Positions 47,363 through 54,384 of a stretch of DNA of 64,000 nucleotides are shown here, piece after piece. Under the pieces are notes generated by a model, which saw nothing but the letters and a program-made list of their open reading frames with translations, did not search any database and was not told where the DNA came from. The stretch comes from Micromonospora ureilytica (GTDB taxonomy: Bacteria > Actinomycetota > Actinomycetes > Mycobacteriales > Micromonosporaceae): positions 2,046,001-2,110,000 of the forward strand of contig NZ_JADOTX010000001.1 in the NCBI RefSeq assembly GCF_015751765.1, in the 5' to 3' direction. The translations under genes were made by a program, and so were the position numbers. How positions within the stretch are numbered: the stretch's first letter is position 1; each line of letters starts with the position of its first letter.

Positions 47363-47389
47363 CGTTCCAGACTGGAACGGACTATAGTC
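47363..47389 (+). promoter_or_regulatory. Two adjacent palindromes overlapping the HxlR-peroxiredoxin promoter
   Basis: CGTTCCAGACTGGAACG (47363-47379) is followed directly by GACTATAGTC (47380-47389). The second contains TATAGT, a good -10 hexamer, and a weak -35 (TTCGTT) lies in front. Binding at the first site would cover the promoter spacer, so autoregulation by the HxlR domain is likely. Confidence 0.65.
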
Positions 47390-47414
47390 GGAGCGGGAGC
47401 GACGGAGGTGGCGG

Positions 47415-48293
47415 GTGCGGCGAGAGGATCTTGCCGATGCGGACTGCGGCATCGCGCAGGCGCTCGGCGTACTGGGGGACTGGTGGACGTTCCTCATCGT
47501 GCGCGACGTCGCCGGCGGAACGACGCGCTTCGACGCGCTGCAACGTGAGCTGGGCGTCAGCCGTCGGGCGCTGACCGAACGCCTCGGCGCGCTGGTCGAG
47601 CACGGCGTCCTGGAGCGCCGGGCGTACTCCCGGCACCCTCCGCGCTACGACTACCTGCTCACCGGCAAGGGCGAGGGGCTGCTGCCGGTGCTGATCGCCC
47701 TACAGGACTGGGGGACGAGGCATCTGATGGGCGACGGTGAGCTGACCGCGACGGCCGACGCCGGGTCTGCCGAGGCGCGCCGGGCGCACGACCTGATCGG
47801 GCGGCGGTTGCCCGAGGCCGTGCTGCCGGGCCTCGACGGTCAACCGGTGTCGGTGGCCGCGACGGGCGCCTGGCGCGTCCTCTATCTCTTCCCCGGGGCG
47901 TACGCGCCGGGGACGCAGGACTATCCGCCGGCCTGGTCGGAGATTCCCGGTGCCCGTGGCTGCACCCTGGAATCGACCACCTACGCCAAGCGGCACCCGG
48001 ACTTCCAGGCCGCCGGGGTGCGGGTGTACGGGATCAGCACGCAACGCCCGGACCAGCTCGCCGACTTCGCCGCGTACGCCGGACTGCCGTTTCCCCTGCT
48101 GTCCGACCAGGACGGCCGGTTGGCCGCCGGGCTGCTGCTGCCCGTCTTCCGCGCCGGTGGGATGACCCGGTTCAAGCGGCTGACGCTGCTGGTCGACCCG
48201 ACGACGGTGGTCCGAGCCGTGCAGTTCCCGGTCACCGACCCAGCGGGGTCGGTGGACGAGATGCTCACCCTGGTCCGCGCGCACCAGGTGTGA
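47415..48293 (+). CDS. HxlR-type regulator fused to a peroxiredoxin-like domain
   Basis: 292 aa. Residues about 8-105 are an HxlR winged helix: Cys11 in DADCGIAQALGVLGDWWT (the redox-sensing Cys of many HxlR proteins precedes this motif), then FDALQRELGVSRRALTERL. Residues about 130-290 are an AhpC/TSA-like domain: LYLFPGAYAPGTQDYPPAW, EIPGARGCTLEST with the peroxidatic-type Cys at residue 183, and YGISTQRPDQLADFAAY with FPLLSDQDGRLA. In relatives ending in GCTPQSC a second Cys follows; here that position is Thr, so the domain would be 1-Cys. It may sense peroxides and control its own promoter. GTG start with GGAGGTGG. Confidence 0.88.
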   Translation: MRREDLADADCGIAQALGVLGDWWTFLIVRDVAGGTTRFDALQRELGVSRRALTERLGALVEHGVLERRAYSRHPPRYDYLLTGKGEGLLPVLIALQDWGTRHLMGDGELTATADAGSAEARRAHDLIGRRLPEAVLPGLDGQPVSVAATGAWRVLYLFPGAYAPGTQDYPPAWSEIPGARGCTLESTTYAKRHPDFQAAGVRVYGISTQRPDQLADFAAYAGLPFPLLSDQDGRLAAGLLLPVFRAGGMTRFKRLTLLVDPTTVVRAVQFPVTDPAGSVDEMLTLVRAHQV

Positions 48294-48349
48294 GCCCCCC
48301 GCTTGGGTAGCTGTCCCAGGCAGTCCCGCCGCGTCCCCGAGGTCGGCCC

Positions 48350-48696
48350 TCAGTCGGTTGCCGCGTGCCGCAGTGCGGCGAGCAATCCGTCGAGCGCCGG
48401 CTGGCCCAGCGATGTCTGCCGCACCGCCGCCTGGATCGCCCGAACGGGTTCCGGGTTGCGGATCTTGCGCATCACGACGCCGGGGTGCCGGTTGGCCAGC
48501 GCAAGCCACGCTCTGGGTAGGTGGTGCCGTGCTGACGGTGGCCTTCCTGCCCGTGTTTCTCTCGCCCCTTCGCACCCGCCGCGACTTGCCGGAATCGCCG
48601 GCGGGCAAGGACGACGACGGCGCCGATCAGCGAACCGGGTCGCTGGTGCTGGCCGGTGCGAACCGTCCGGTGGCTGAAACGCCGGGTCTGCGGTAA
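48350..48696. pseudogene. Probable gene remnants (minus-strand fragment and MFS-like C-terminal fragment)
   Basis: On the minus strand, 48350 to about 48520 reads like a natural protein end, including MRKIRNPEPVRAIQAAVRQ and LDGLLAALRHAATD, but has no upstream half. On the plus strand, about 48505-48696 reads LWVGGAVLTVAFLPVFLS followed by a charged tail, like the last helix of an MFS transporter. Neither has a start or a whole domain, so two broken genes seem to meet near 48510. Identification of the families is a guess. Confidence 0.35.
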
Positions 48697-48782
48697 GGGC
48701 CACCACCGCCGAACACCGACCGCGCCATGATCAGGTAATTGGCGAGCTGGGACAGCAACCCAAGCGCGGGGCCGGTTCGGCA

Positions 48783-48822
48783 AGGGCCTCTTGTTGACGT
48801 GCGTACGTCAACAAGAGGCCCT
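48783..48822 (-). terminator. Terminator of the chitinase gene
   Basis: A perfect 18-bp stem AGGGCCTCTTGTTGACGT with its complement and a GCGT loop, 16 bp past the stop of the minus-strand chitinase gene. Confidence 0.85.
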
Positions 48823-48837
48823 CCTTACCCCTTGCCG

Positions 48838-50208
48838 TCAGGCCGGGAGCGTCCAGCGCTGGTTGGCACCGGCGAAGCAGTCCCAGATCTGTAGCCGGGT
48901 GCCGTCGGTGGAGCTGTTGTCGCTGGCGTCCAGGCACTTGTTCGACTGCGGGTTGCGCAGGGTGCCGTTGGACTGCGCCTGCCAGACCTGCGCGCCGCTG
49001 CCGTTGCAGTCCCAGAGCTGGACCTTCGCACCGTTGGCGGTGGAGCCGCTGGCGATGTCGGCGCACTTGCCGAGGGCGCGCAAGGTGCTGTCGCTGGCCA
49101 CGGTCCAGGTCTGCGCGTTGGTGCCGTTGCAGCTCCAGAGCTGGACGGCGGCGCCGTTGGCGGTGCTGGCCGAGGCCACGTCGATGCACTTGCCGCCGAG
49201 GCCGGTGATCTGGCCGGTGCGACCGGTCGGCGGCGGGGTGGTGCCGCCCATGATGGTGTCGTACATGGCGCTGACCAGTGAGGTCGAGCCGCTGGTGTCC
49301 TGCGACAGCTCCCAGTTCATCACGCCGCCGGCGTTGGCCAGCGCCCACTGCGTCTTGCGCTTCACCGTCGGGATGCCGTTGTAGCACTGCTGCGCGCCGC
49401 CGGCGGTGGTGCAGTCCCGGTTGGCGTTGGCCGGGTCCAGCGCGACGAGCGCCGAGTAGGTGAAGTAACCGGGACGGCTGTAGAACGGGATGCCGAGGAC
49501 GGCCTTGCTGGCCGGTAGGCCGCGGGCCTTCCACAGGTTGATGCTGTTGATCGACCAGTCGTAGTTGGCGTGCGGGCTGCCACCGTCGTACGCCATGATG
49601 TTGAGCCAGTCGACCTGGTTGAACACGGCCGTCTGGACGCCCTGGACGCTGCCGCCCTCGGAGACCACGGCGGCGGTGAGCAGCTTGCCGCGGCTGTGCA
49701 TCGCGCTGCCGAGCTGCGTCATGAGCGCGGTGTAGTTGTTGGCCGAGGCGCCCGGGTCGGGGTATTCCCAGTCCATGTCGACGCCGTCGAGGTTGTACTG
49801 GTTGACGAAGTTGACCAGGTTGTTGACGAAGTTGGTGCGGCTGCCGGAGTTGGCGGCGAGCGCCTCGAAGGCCGAGTCGTTGCCGTCGTTCCAGCCACCG
49901 ACGGCGATCGACACCTTGACGTTGCTGGAGTGCGCCCGGGAGACCAGCGAGGAGAGTTTGCTCGGGTTCTCCACCGCGCGCAGGCTGCCGTCGTTGTTGG
50001 GCAGCACGAACGCGTAGTTGATGTGGGTGAGCTTGTTGTACTGGATGGCGTTGACGTCGCCGGCCCAGGATGGCATGTAGCCGACGCTCTTGAAGTTGTT
50101 CGGCAGCACCACGGCCTGTGCGGCGGTGGAGGTGACGGTGAGGGTGGCGCCGGCAGTGGCCAGCGCGAGCAGGCCGGCGGCGAGGGCGCGGCGCAGTGGT
50201 GAGGACAT
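48838..50208 (-). CDS. Secreted GH18 chitinase with C-terminal ricin-type lectin domain
   Basis: 456 aa. The signal peptide is RRALAAGLLALATAGATL with cleavage near TAAQA, residue about 32. Residues about 38-325 are a GH18 TIM barrel. The catalytic DxDxE motif is seen in LDGVDMDWEYP, and NIMAYDGGSPH is the conserved Met-Tyr-Asp strand. After a GGTTPPPTG linker, residues about 335-456 are a beta-trefoil ricin-B lectin domain with repeated Q-x-W motifs (AVQLWSCNGTNAQTW, KVQLWDCNGSGAQVW). It hydrolyses chitin outside the cell. Lectin domain binds carbohydrate and may anchor the enzyme to chitin or cell walls. Divergent from the M24 peptidase gene. Confidence 0.94.
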   Translation of the reverse strand: MSSPLRRALAAGLLALATAGATLTVTSTAAQAVVLPNNFKSVGYMPSWAGDVNAIQYNKLTHINYAFVLPNNDGSLRAVENPSKLSSLVSRAHSSNVKVSIAVGGWNDGNDSAFEALAANSGSRTNFVNNLVNFVNQYNLDGVDMDWEYPDPGASANNYTALMTQLGSAMHSRGKLLTAAVVSEGGSVQGVQTAVFNQVDWLNIMAYDGGSPHANYDWSINSINLWKARGLPASKAVLGIPFYSRPGYFTYSALVALDPANANRDCTTAGGAQQCYNGIPTVKRKTQWALANAGGVMNWELSQDTSGSTSLVSAMYDTIMGGTTPPPTGRTGQITGLGGKCIDVASASTANGAAVQLWSCNGTNAQTWTVASDSTLRALGKCADIASGSTANGAKVQLWDCNGSGAQVWQAQSNGTLRNPQSNKCLDASDNSSTDGTRLQIWDCFAGANQRWTLPA

Positions 50209-50355
50209 CGGGGGCCTTCCCGTGGGCGGGGGACGACACCCGCCCGCGCAGGGTTGTCGCGGGCGGGGGGTGCGGGACGCAGGGACGGGTGGGCCTCGAG
50301 GCAGCCAAATCTTAAAGAGTGTTAACTGTCCGCGTCAATCAACATCTGTGGATTT

Positions 50356-50367
50356 CCGGTCGACCGG
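50356..50367. promoter_or_regulatory. 12-bp palindrome CCGGTCGACCGG between chitinase and peptidase genes
   Basis: A perfect palindrome in the 201-bp divergent region, 148 bp from the chitinase start and 43 bp from the peptidase start. Possibly a site for a carbon-source regulator. The AT-rich stretch beside it (CTTAAAGAGTGTTAACTG, near 50311) may hold the chitinase promoter. Confidence 0.4.
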
Positions 50368-50397
50368 TGTCAATAGGGTGTTTCCCCAAACGACCGT

Positions 50398-50403
50398 TAA
50401 GCT
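50398..50403 (+). promoter_or_regulatory. Leaderless-type -10 element of the M24 peptidase gene
   Basis: TAAGCT ends 6 bp before the GTG at 50410. There is no Shine-Dalgarno between them, as expected of a leaderless transcript. Confidence 0.4.
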
Positions 50404-50409
50404 GGCGGG

Positions 50410-51525
50410 GTGGGAATCGACGAGCTGTATCCGCCGGATCGGCTGATCGCCGCGCAGCGCGCGGCGGCCGCCGCCGGCCTGGACGCCCTGCTGCTCACAC
50501 CCGGCTCCGACCTGCGGTATCTGACCGGGTACGACGCCCACGCGGGGGAGCGCCTGACCTGCCTGGTGCTGCCCGCCGAGGGCGAGCCGACCCTCGTCGT
50601 GCCCCGGCTCGAACGCCCGGCCGCCGAGGCGTCCCCGGCACCGACGACCGGGGTACGCATCGTCGACCACGTCGACGGCACCGACCCGTGCCCCCTGGTC
50701 GTCGCCGCCCTCGACGGCCCGGTCGCGACGGTCGGACTCGCCGACCGGATGTGGGCCGAGCAGGTCCTCGGCCTGCGCGCGGCGCTGCCCTACGCCACGC
50801 AACGGCTCGCCGGGGAGGTGCTGCGCGAGCTGCGGATCCGCAAGTCCCCGGCGGAGGTCGCGGCGCTCGCCGAGGCCGGCGCGGCGATCGACGAGGTGCA
50901 CCTGCGGATGGGCGAGTGGCTGCGCCCCGGGCGCACCGAGGCCGAGGTCGCCACCGACATCGCCGCGGCGATCCGCGCCGCCGGGCACGTCACCGTCGAC
51001 TTCGTCATCGTGGCGGCCGGGCCGAACGGAGCCAGCCCGCACCACGGCACCTCCGACCGGCCGATCGGCGTAGGTGAGCCGGTGGTGGTCGACATCGGTG
51101 GCACGATGGCGTCCGGCTACCGCTCGGACTGCACCCGCACCTACCTGGCGGGCGGAGCGGCGCCGGCCGACTTCCTGGACTACTACGCGGTGCTGCGCGA
51201 CGCCCAGCGCGCCGCCGTCGAGGCGGTGCGGCCCGGGATCACCGCCGCGGAGGCCGACGCTTCAGCCCGGGCGCCGATCGCGGCCGCCGGCTACGGTCCC
51301 GCGTTCCTGCACCGCACCGGCCACGGCATCGGTCTGGACGGGCACGAGGAGCCGTACCTGGTGGCCGGCAACGACCGACCCCTCGAGGCCGGCATGGCGT
51401 TCTCCATCGAACCGGGCATCTACCTGGCGGGCCGGCACGGCGCCCGCATCGAGGACATCGTCGTCTGCACAACGGACGGCGTGCAACAGCTCAACACCAC
51501 CCCCACGGAGCTCATCGCGCTATGA
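50410..51525 (+). CDS. M24 family Xaa-Pro peptidase
   Basis: 371 aa with a creatinase-like N-terminal domain (LLTPGSDLRYLTGYDAHAGE) and a pita-bread metallopeptidase domain. The metal ligands fit the family: Asp in VVVDIGGTMASGY and DCTRTYL, His in HRTGHGIGLDGHEEPYL, Glu in FSIEPGIYLAGRHGARIED. It removes N-terminal residues before proline from small peptides in the cytoplasm. The stop overlaps the ATG of an acyl-CoA dehydrogenase gene by 4 bp. Confidence 0.92.
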   Translation: MGIDELYPPDRLIAAQRAAAAAGLDALLLTPGSDLRYLTGYDAHAGERLTCLVLPAEGEPTLVVPRLERPAAEASPAPTTGVRIVDHVDGTDPCPLVVAALDGPVATVGLADRMWAEQVLGLRAALPYATQRLAGEVLRELRIRKSPAEVAALAEAGAAIDEVHLRMGEWLRPGRTEAEVATDIAAAIRAAGHVTVDFVIVAAGPNGASPHHGTSDRPIGVGEPVVVDIGGTMASGYRSDCTRTYLAGGAAPADFLDYYAVLRDAQRAAVEAVRPGITAAEADASARAPIAAAGYGPAFLHRTGHGIGLDGHEEPYLVAGNDRPLEAGMAFSIEPGIYLAGRHGARIEDIVVCTTDGVQQLNTTPTELIAL

Positions 51526-52664
51526 CTGTCGACCGGATCCTCCCCACCGACGAGGCCCACGACCTGCTGGGTCTCGCCACCGAGCTCGCCGACCGCGAGC
51601 TCGCGCCGAAGGCCGCGGCCTTCGAGGAACGCGCCGAGTTCCCCCGCGAGGTGCTGCGCACGCTGGGCCGCGCCGGCCTGCTCGGCCTGCCCTACCCCGA
51701 GGAGTACGGCGGCGCGGCGCAGCCGTACGAGGTGTACCTCCAGGTGCTGGAGATCCTTGCCAGCCGCTGGCTCGCGGTCGCCGAGGCGGTCAGCGTGCAC
51801 ACCCTGTCCTGCTACCCGGTGGCGGCGTTCGGCAGCGACGAGCAGCGCAAGCTGCTGCCGGACATGCTCGGTGGCGAGTTGCTGGGCGCGTACTGCCTCT
51901 CCGAGCCGCAGGGTGGCTCGGACGCGGCGGCACTGACCACCCGGGCGGATCGCGACGGCGACTCGTACCTGGTCTCCGGCACCAAGGCGTGGATCACCCA
52001 CGCCCGGACGGCCGACTTCTACAACATCTTCTGCCGTACCTCGGGGCCCGGTCCGAAGGGAATCTCCTGCCTGCTCGCCGACGCGGGCACGGCCGGCATC
52101 ACCCCGCAGGCGGCCGAGCGGACGATGGGGCTGCGCGCCTCCCCGGTGGCGCAGATCGCCTTCGACGAGGCGCGGGTGCCGGCCGACCGGCTGATCGGCG
52201 GCGAGGGGATGGGCTTCACCATCGCCATGTCCGCGCTGGACTCCGGCCGGCTGGGCATCGCCGCGTGCGCGGTCGGGCTGGCCCAGGCCGCCCTCGACTA
52301 CGCGGTCTCCTACGCCCGGGAGCGGCAGCAGTTCGGGCGCTCCATCATCGACTTCCAGGGGCTGGGGTTCCTCCTCGCCGACGCGGCCACCCAGATCTCC
52401 GCCGCCCGCGCGCTGACCCTGGCGGCGGCCCGGCTGCGCGACGCCGGCCGCCCGTACGCGATCGAGGCGGCCAAGGCGAAGCTCTTCGCCACCGACATGG
52501 CGATGCGGGTGACCACCGACGCGGTGCAGGTCCTCGGCGGCGCCGGTTACGTGGCCGACCACCCGGTGGAGCGGTACATGCGCGAGGCGAAGGTGTTGCA
52601 GATCGTGGAGGGCACCAACCAGATCCAGCGGATGGTGATCTCCCGGGCGCTGGCCAAGGACTGA
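51522..52664 (+). CDS. Acyl-CoA dehydrogenase
   Basis: 380 aa, the usual length of a FAD-dependent acyl-CoA dehydrogenase. Signature motifs are GAYCLSEPQGGSDAAAL (FAD and substrate loop), RERQQFGRSIIDFQGLGFLLAD, and VQVLGGAGYVADHPVERYMREAK (shortened: QVLGGAGYVADHPVERYMRE), followed by VEGTNQIQRMVI, the conserved C-terminal FAD-binding segment with the position of the catalytic Glu nearby. Its substrate is unknown. It is coupled to the M24 peptidase upstream. Confidence 0.93.
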   Translation: MTVDRILPTDEAHDLLGLATELADRELAPKAAAFEERAEFPREVLRTLGRAGLLGLPYPEEYGGAAQPYEVYLQVLEILASRWLAVAEAVSVHTLSCYPVAAFGSDEQRKLLPDMLGGELLGAYCLSEPQGGSDAAALTTRADRDGDSYLVSGTKAWITHARTADFYNIFCRTSGPGPKGISCLLADAGTAGITPQAAERTMGLRASPVAQIAFDEARVPADRLIGGEGMGFTIAMSALDSGRLGIAACAVGLAQAALDYAVSYARERQQFGRSIIDFQGLGFLLADAATQISAARALTLAAARLRDAGRPYAIEAAKAKLFATDMAMRVTTDAVQVLGGAGYVADHPVERYMREAKVLQIVEGTNQIQRMVISRALAKD

Positions 52665-52758
52665 CGACGGCGCGTGGTGGCGCGGCTGCGGTGGGTGCGT
52701 CGCGGCCCGTCGCGGCCCGCCACCCGGGTACCTCGTCGCCGTGCGGCGGTTTTCCCGG

Positions 52759-52764
52759 TAGGTT
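52759..52764 (+). promoter_or_regulatory. Leaderless -10 element of the Lrp/AsnC gene
   Basis: TAGGTT followed by exactly 7 bp and the GTG at 52772. The perfect spacing supports this start codon. Confidence 0.5.
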
Positions 52765-52771
52765 GCACGCC

Positions 52772-53278
52772 GTGGAGGAGATCGACCGCGCTATCGTCGC
52801 CGCGCTGACCGCCGACGGCCGTCTGTCGTACACCGACCTGGCCGAGCGGGTGGGGCTGTCGGTGTCCGCCGTGCACCAGCGGGTCCGCCGGCTGGAGCAG
52901 CGCGGGGTGCTCAAGGGGTACGCCGCCCGGGTGTCGTTCGAGGCGTTGGACCTGCCGCTGACCGCGTTCGTGGCGATCCGGCCGTTCGATCCGTCGCAGC
53001 CGGACGACGCCCCGGAGCGGCTGGCCCACCTACCGGAGATCGATTCCTGCTACTCGGTTGCGGGGGAGGACTTCTACCTGCTGCTGGTGCGGGTGGCCAG
53101 CCCCACGGACCTGGAGCGGGTGCTGCAGGAGATCCGTACCTCGGCGAACGTCACGACCCGGACGACTGTGGTGTTGTCCACGCCGTACGAGAACCGGCCG
53201 CCGAAGATCAGCGCTGGGGCGCCGAGTCGGTCGCGGTCCCGGGCGCCGGGGGAGCCGGCTGGTTCCACCGCAGGATGA
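52772..53278 (+). CDS. Lrp/AsnC family transcriptional regulator
   Basis: 168 aa. N-terminal helix-turn-helix: DRAIVAALTADGRLSYTDLA then RVGLSVSAVHQRVRRLEQRG. The C-terminal RAM (ligand-binding) domain spans residues about 65-145 with CYSVAGEDFYLLLVRV. The last 20 residues are a disordered Ser/Arg/Pro/Gly tail. Lrp proteins respond to amino acids. The GTG at 52772 has a leaderless promoter. The 3' end overlaps the convergent phosphatase gene by 71 bp. It may regulate the peptidase-dehydrogenase pair upstream. Confidence 0.92.
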   Translation: MEEIDRAIVAALTADGRLSYTDLAERVGLSVSAVHQRVRRLEQRGVLKGYAARVSFEALDLPLTAFVAIRPFDPSQPDDAPERLAHLPEIDSCYSVAGEDFYLLLVRVASPTDLERVLQEIRTSANVTTRTTVVLSTPYENRPPKISAGAPSRSRSRAPGEPAGSTAG

Positions 53279-53819
53279 CCTGCCGGCCGTGTTCGTGACC
53301 GAGCGCGCTGACCGTGGCGGTCTCCAGGCGTAGCCGTCCGCCGGCGGACGGGGGCAGGCCGATCCAGCGGGCGCCGAGCACCCGCAGGCTGTGCGCGTGC
53401 CCGACCAGCGCGACGGTGCCCCGGTCGAGCAGCGGGGTGACGCGGGCCAGCACCCGGTCGAGCCGTTCGCCCACCTGCGCGGGGGACTCCCCGCCGGGGC
53501 AGCCGTCGGTCCAGATGTTCCAGTGCGGATTGTCGTCGTGGATGTCGACTGTGGTGCGGCCCTCGTATTCGCCGTAGTTCCACTCGCTGAGGTCCTCGTC
53601 GACGGCGTCGACGGTGAGCCCGGCCAGCTGCGCGGTGCGCAGCGCCCGGGAGCGGGGGCTGGCCAGCACGGTGACGAAGCGCCGGCCGGCCAGGAACGCG
53701 GCCAGGGTGCGGGCCTGTCGCTCGCCGTCGGGGGTCAGCTCCAGGTCGGTGTACGAGGTGTGCCGCAGGCTGGCGCTCCAGGTGGTCTCGCCGTGCCGGA
53801 TCAGCAGGAGCTCTCCCAT
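53208..53819 (-). CDS. Histidine phosphatase family protein
   Basis: 203 aa. The phosphoglycerate-mutase fold has the catalytic RHG motif in LLLIRHGETTW at residues 4-14 and the second catalytic His in VALVGHAHSLRVLGARW. LSEWNYGEYEGRTTVDI is the third typical segment. The closest types are broad-specificity phosphatases and 2-carboxy-D-arabinitol-1-phosphatase-like or mannosyl-3-phosphoglycerate phosphatases; the substrate is unknown. The start is the ATG at 53819. The 3' end overlaps the convergent Lrp gene. Confidence 0.9.
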   Translation of the reverse strand: MGELLLIRHGETTWSASLRHTSYTDLELTPDGERQARTLAAFLAGRRFVTVLASPRSRALRTAQLAGLTVDAVDEDLSEWNYGEYEGRTTVDIHDDNPHWNIWTDGCPGGESPAQVGERLDRVLARVTPLLDRGTVALVGHAHSLRVLGARWIGLPPSAGGRLRLETATVSALGHEHGRQVILRWNQPAPPAPGTATDSAPQR

Positions 53820-53867
53820 GCGGTCAGTTAACCATCGTGGGGCCGGGCCGACAGGCGACCCACCCAC

Positions 53868-53913
53868 AACCTATCTTCCTAGGATGCCCTACAGGGTGTG
53901 TGCCGCCCCGCAC
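53868..53913. promoter_or_regulatory. Conserved intergenic motif, copy B
   Basis: Matches copy A at 39210-39252: AACC, TCCTAGGATGCCCT, CAGGGTGTGTGCCG and CCGCAC. Here it lies between the phosphatase gene (minus) and csbD (plus), about 65 bp from csbD. Confidence 0.4.
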
Positions 53914-53978
53914 CACCGGTTTCGGCACCCGGAGACCGGGCAAGCGAGCCGGGACAACCGCCAGACCGAGGAGGCGCG

Positions 53979-54173
53979 ATGAGCTTCACCGAGAAGGCCA
54001 AGAACAAGGCTGAGCAGATGGCCGGCGCCGCGAGGGAGCGCGTCGGCGACATGACCGACAACGAGCGGATGCGTGGCGAGGGCGCCAGCCAGCAGAGCGA
54101 CGCGCGCGCCAAGCAGGCCGGTCAGAACGTCAAGGACGCCGGTCGCAACGTGAAGGACTCCTTCACGAAGTGA
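53979..54173 (+). CDS. csbD: CsbD family stress-response protein
   Basis: 64 aa, hydrophilic and helical, rich in Lys, Asn, Asp, Gln and Ala. It starts MSFTEKAKNKAEQMAGAARE and has the CsbD-type repeats NVKDAGRNVKDSFTK. Such proteins are induced by general stress in many bacteria and may act like LEA chaperones in the cytoplasm. A GAGGAGG site precedes the ATG, and a very strong terminator follows, so it is likely highly expressed. Confidence 0.88.
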   Translation: MSFTEKAKNKAEQMAGAARERVGDMTDNERMRGEGASQQSDARAKQAGQNVKDAGRNVKDSFTK

Positions 54174-54187
54174 CCTGAGCGCGTCCG

Positions 54188-54223
54188 CGGATCCCCGGGT
54201 GGCAGTTGCCACCCGGGGATCCG
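54188..54223 (+). terminator. Terminator of csbD
   Basis: A perfect 17-bp stem CGGATCCCCGGGTGGCA with its complement around a GT centre, beginning 15 bp past the csbD stop. Confidence 0.85.
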
Positions 54224-54258
54224 TCATGGCCGCCTCGGTGGCCAGGTGAGACTCTCTG

Positions 54259-54339
54259 CCCCGCCGATCTTGCACTTACTGTCCCGACATAAGGGACCTT
54301 CGACCCATGTCGGCAACCGAAGGCGCAAGATCGGCGGGG
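54259..54339. repeat. 81-bp nested palindromic element
   Basis: Outer perfect 15-bp arms CCCCGCCGATCTTGC (54259-54273) and complement (54325-54339). Inner arms CCGACAT (54284-54290) and ATGTCGG (54307-54313). Outer and inner stems can fold together into a cruciform or hairpin. It lies between csbD and the deacetylase gene, 45 bp upstream of the latter, and is less GC-rich inside. It resembles a REP/MITE-like intergenic repeat; copy number cannot be seen here. Confidence 0.7.
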
Positions 54340-54384
54340 TTGGGCTTGAGCCCTGGGGGACAGTGAGGTCGTTTCGCGTCTGCG

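Noticed and set aside
53654..53900. Possible start of the phosphatase at 53867
   Set aside because: The extra 16 residues are not typical of the family, which begins directly before the RHG motif.
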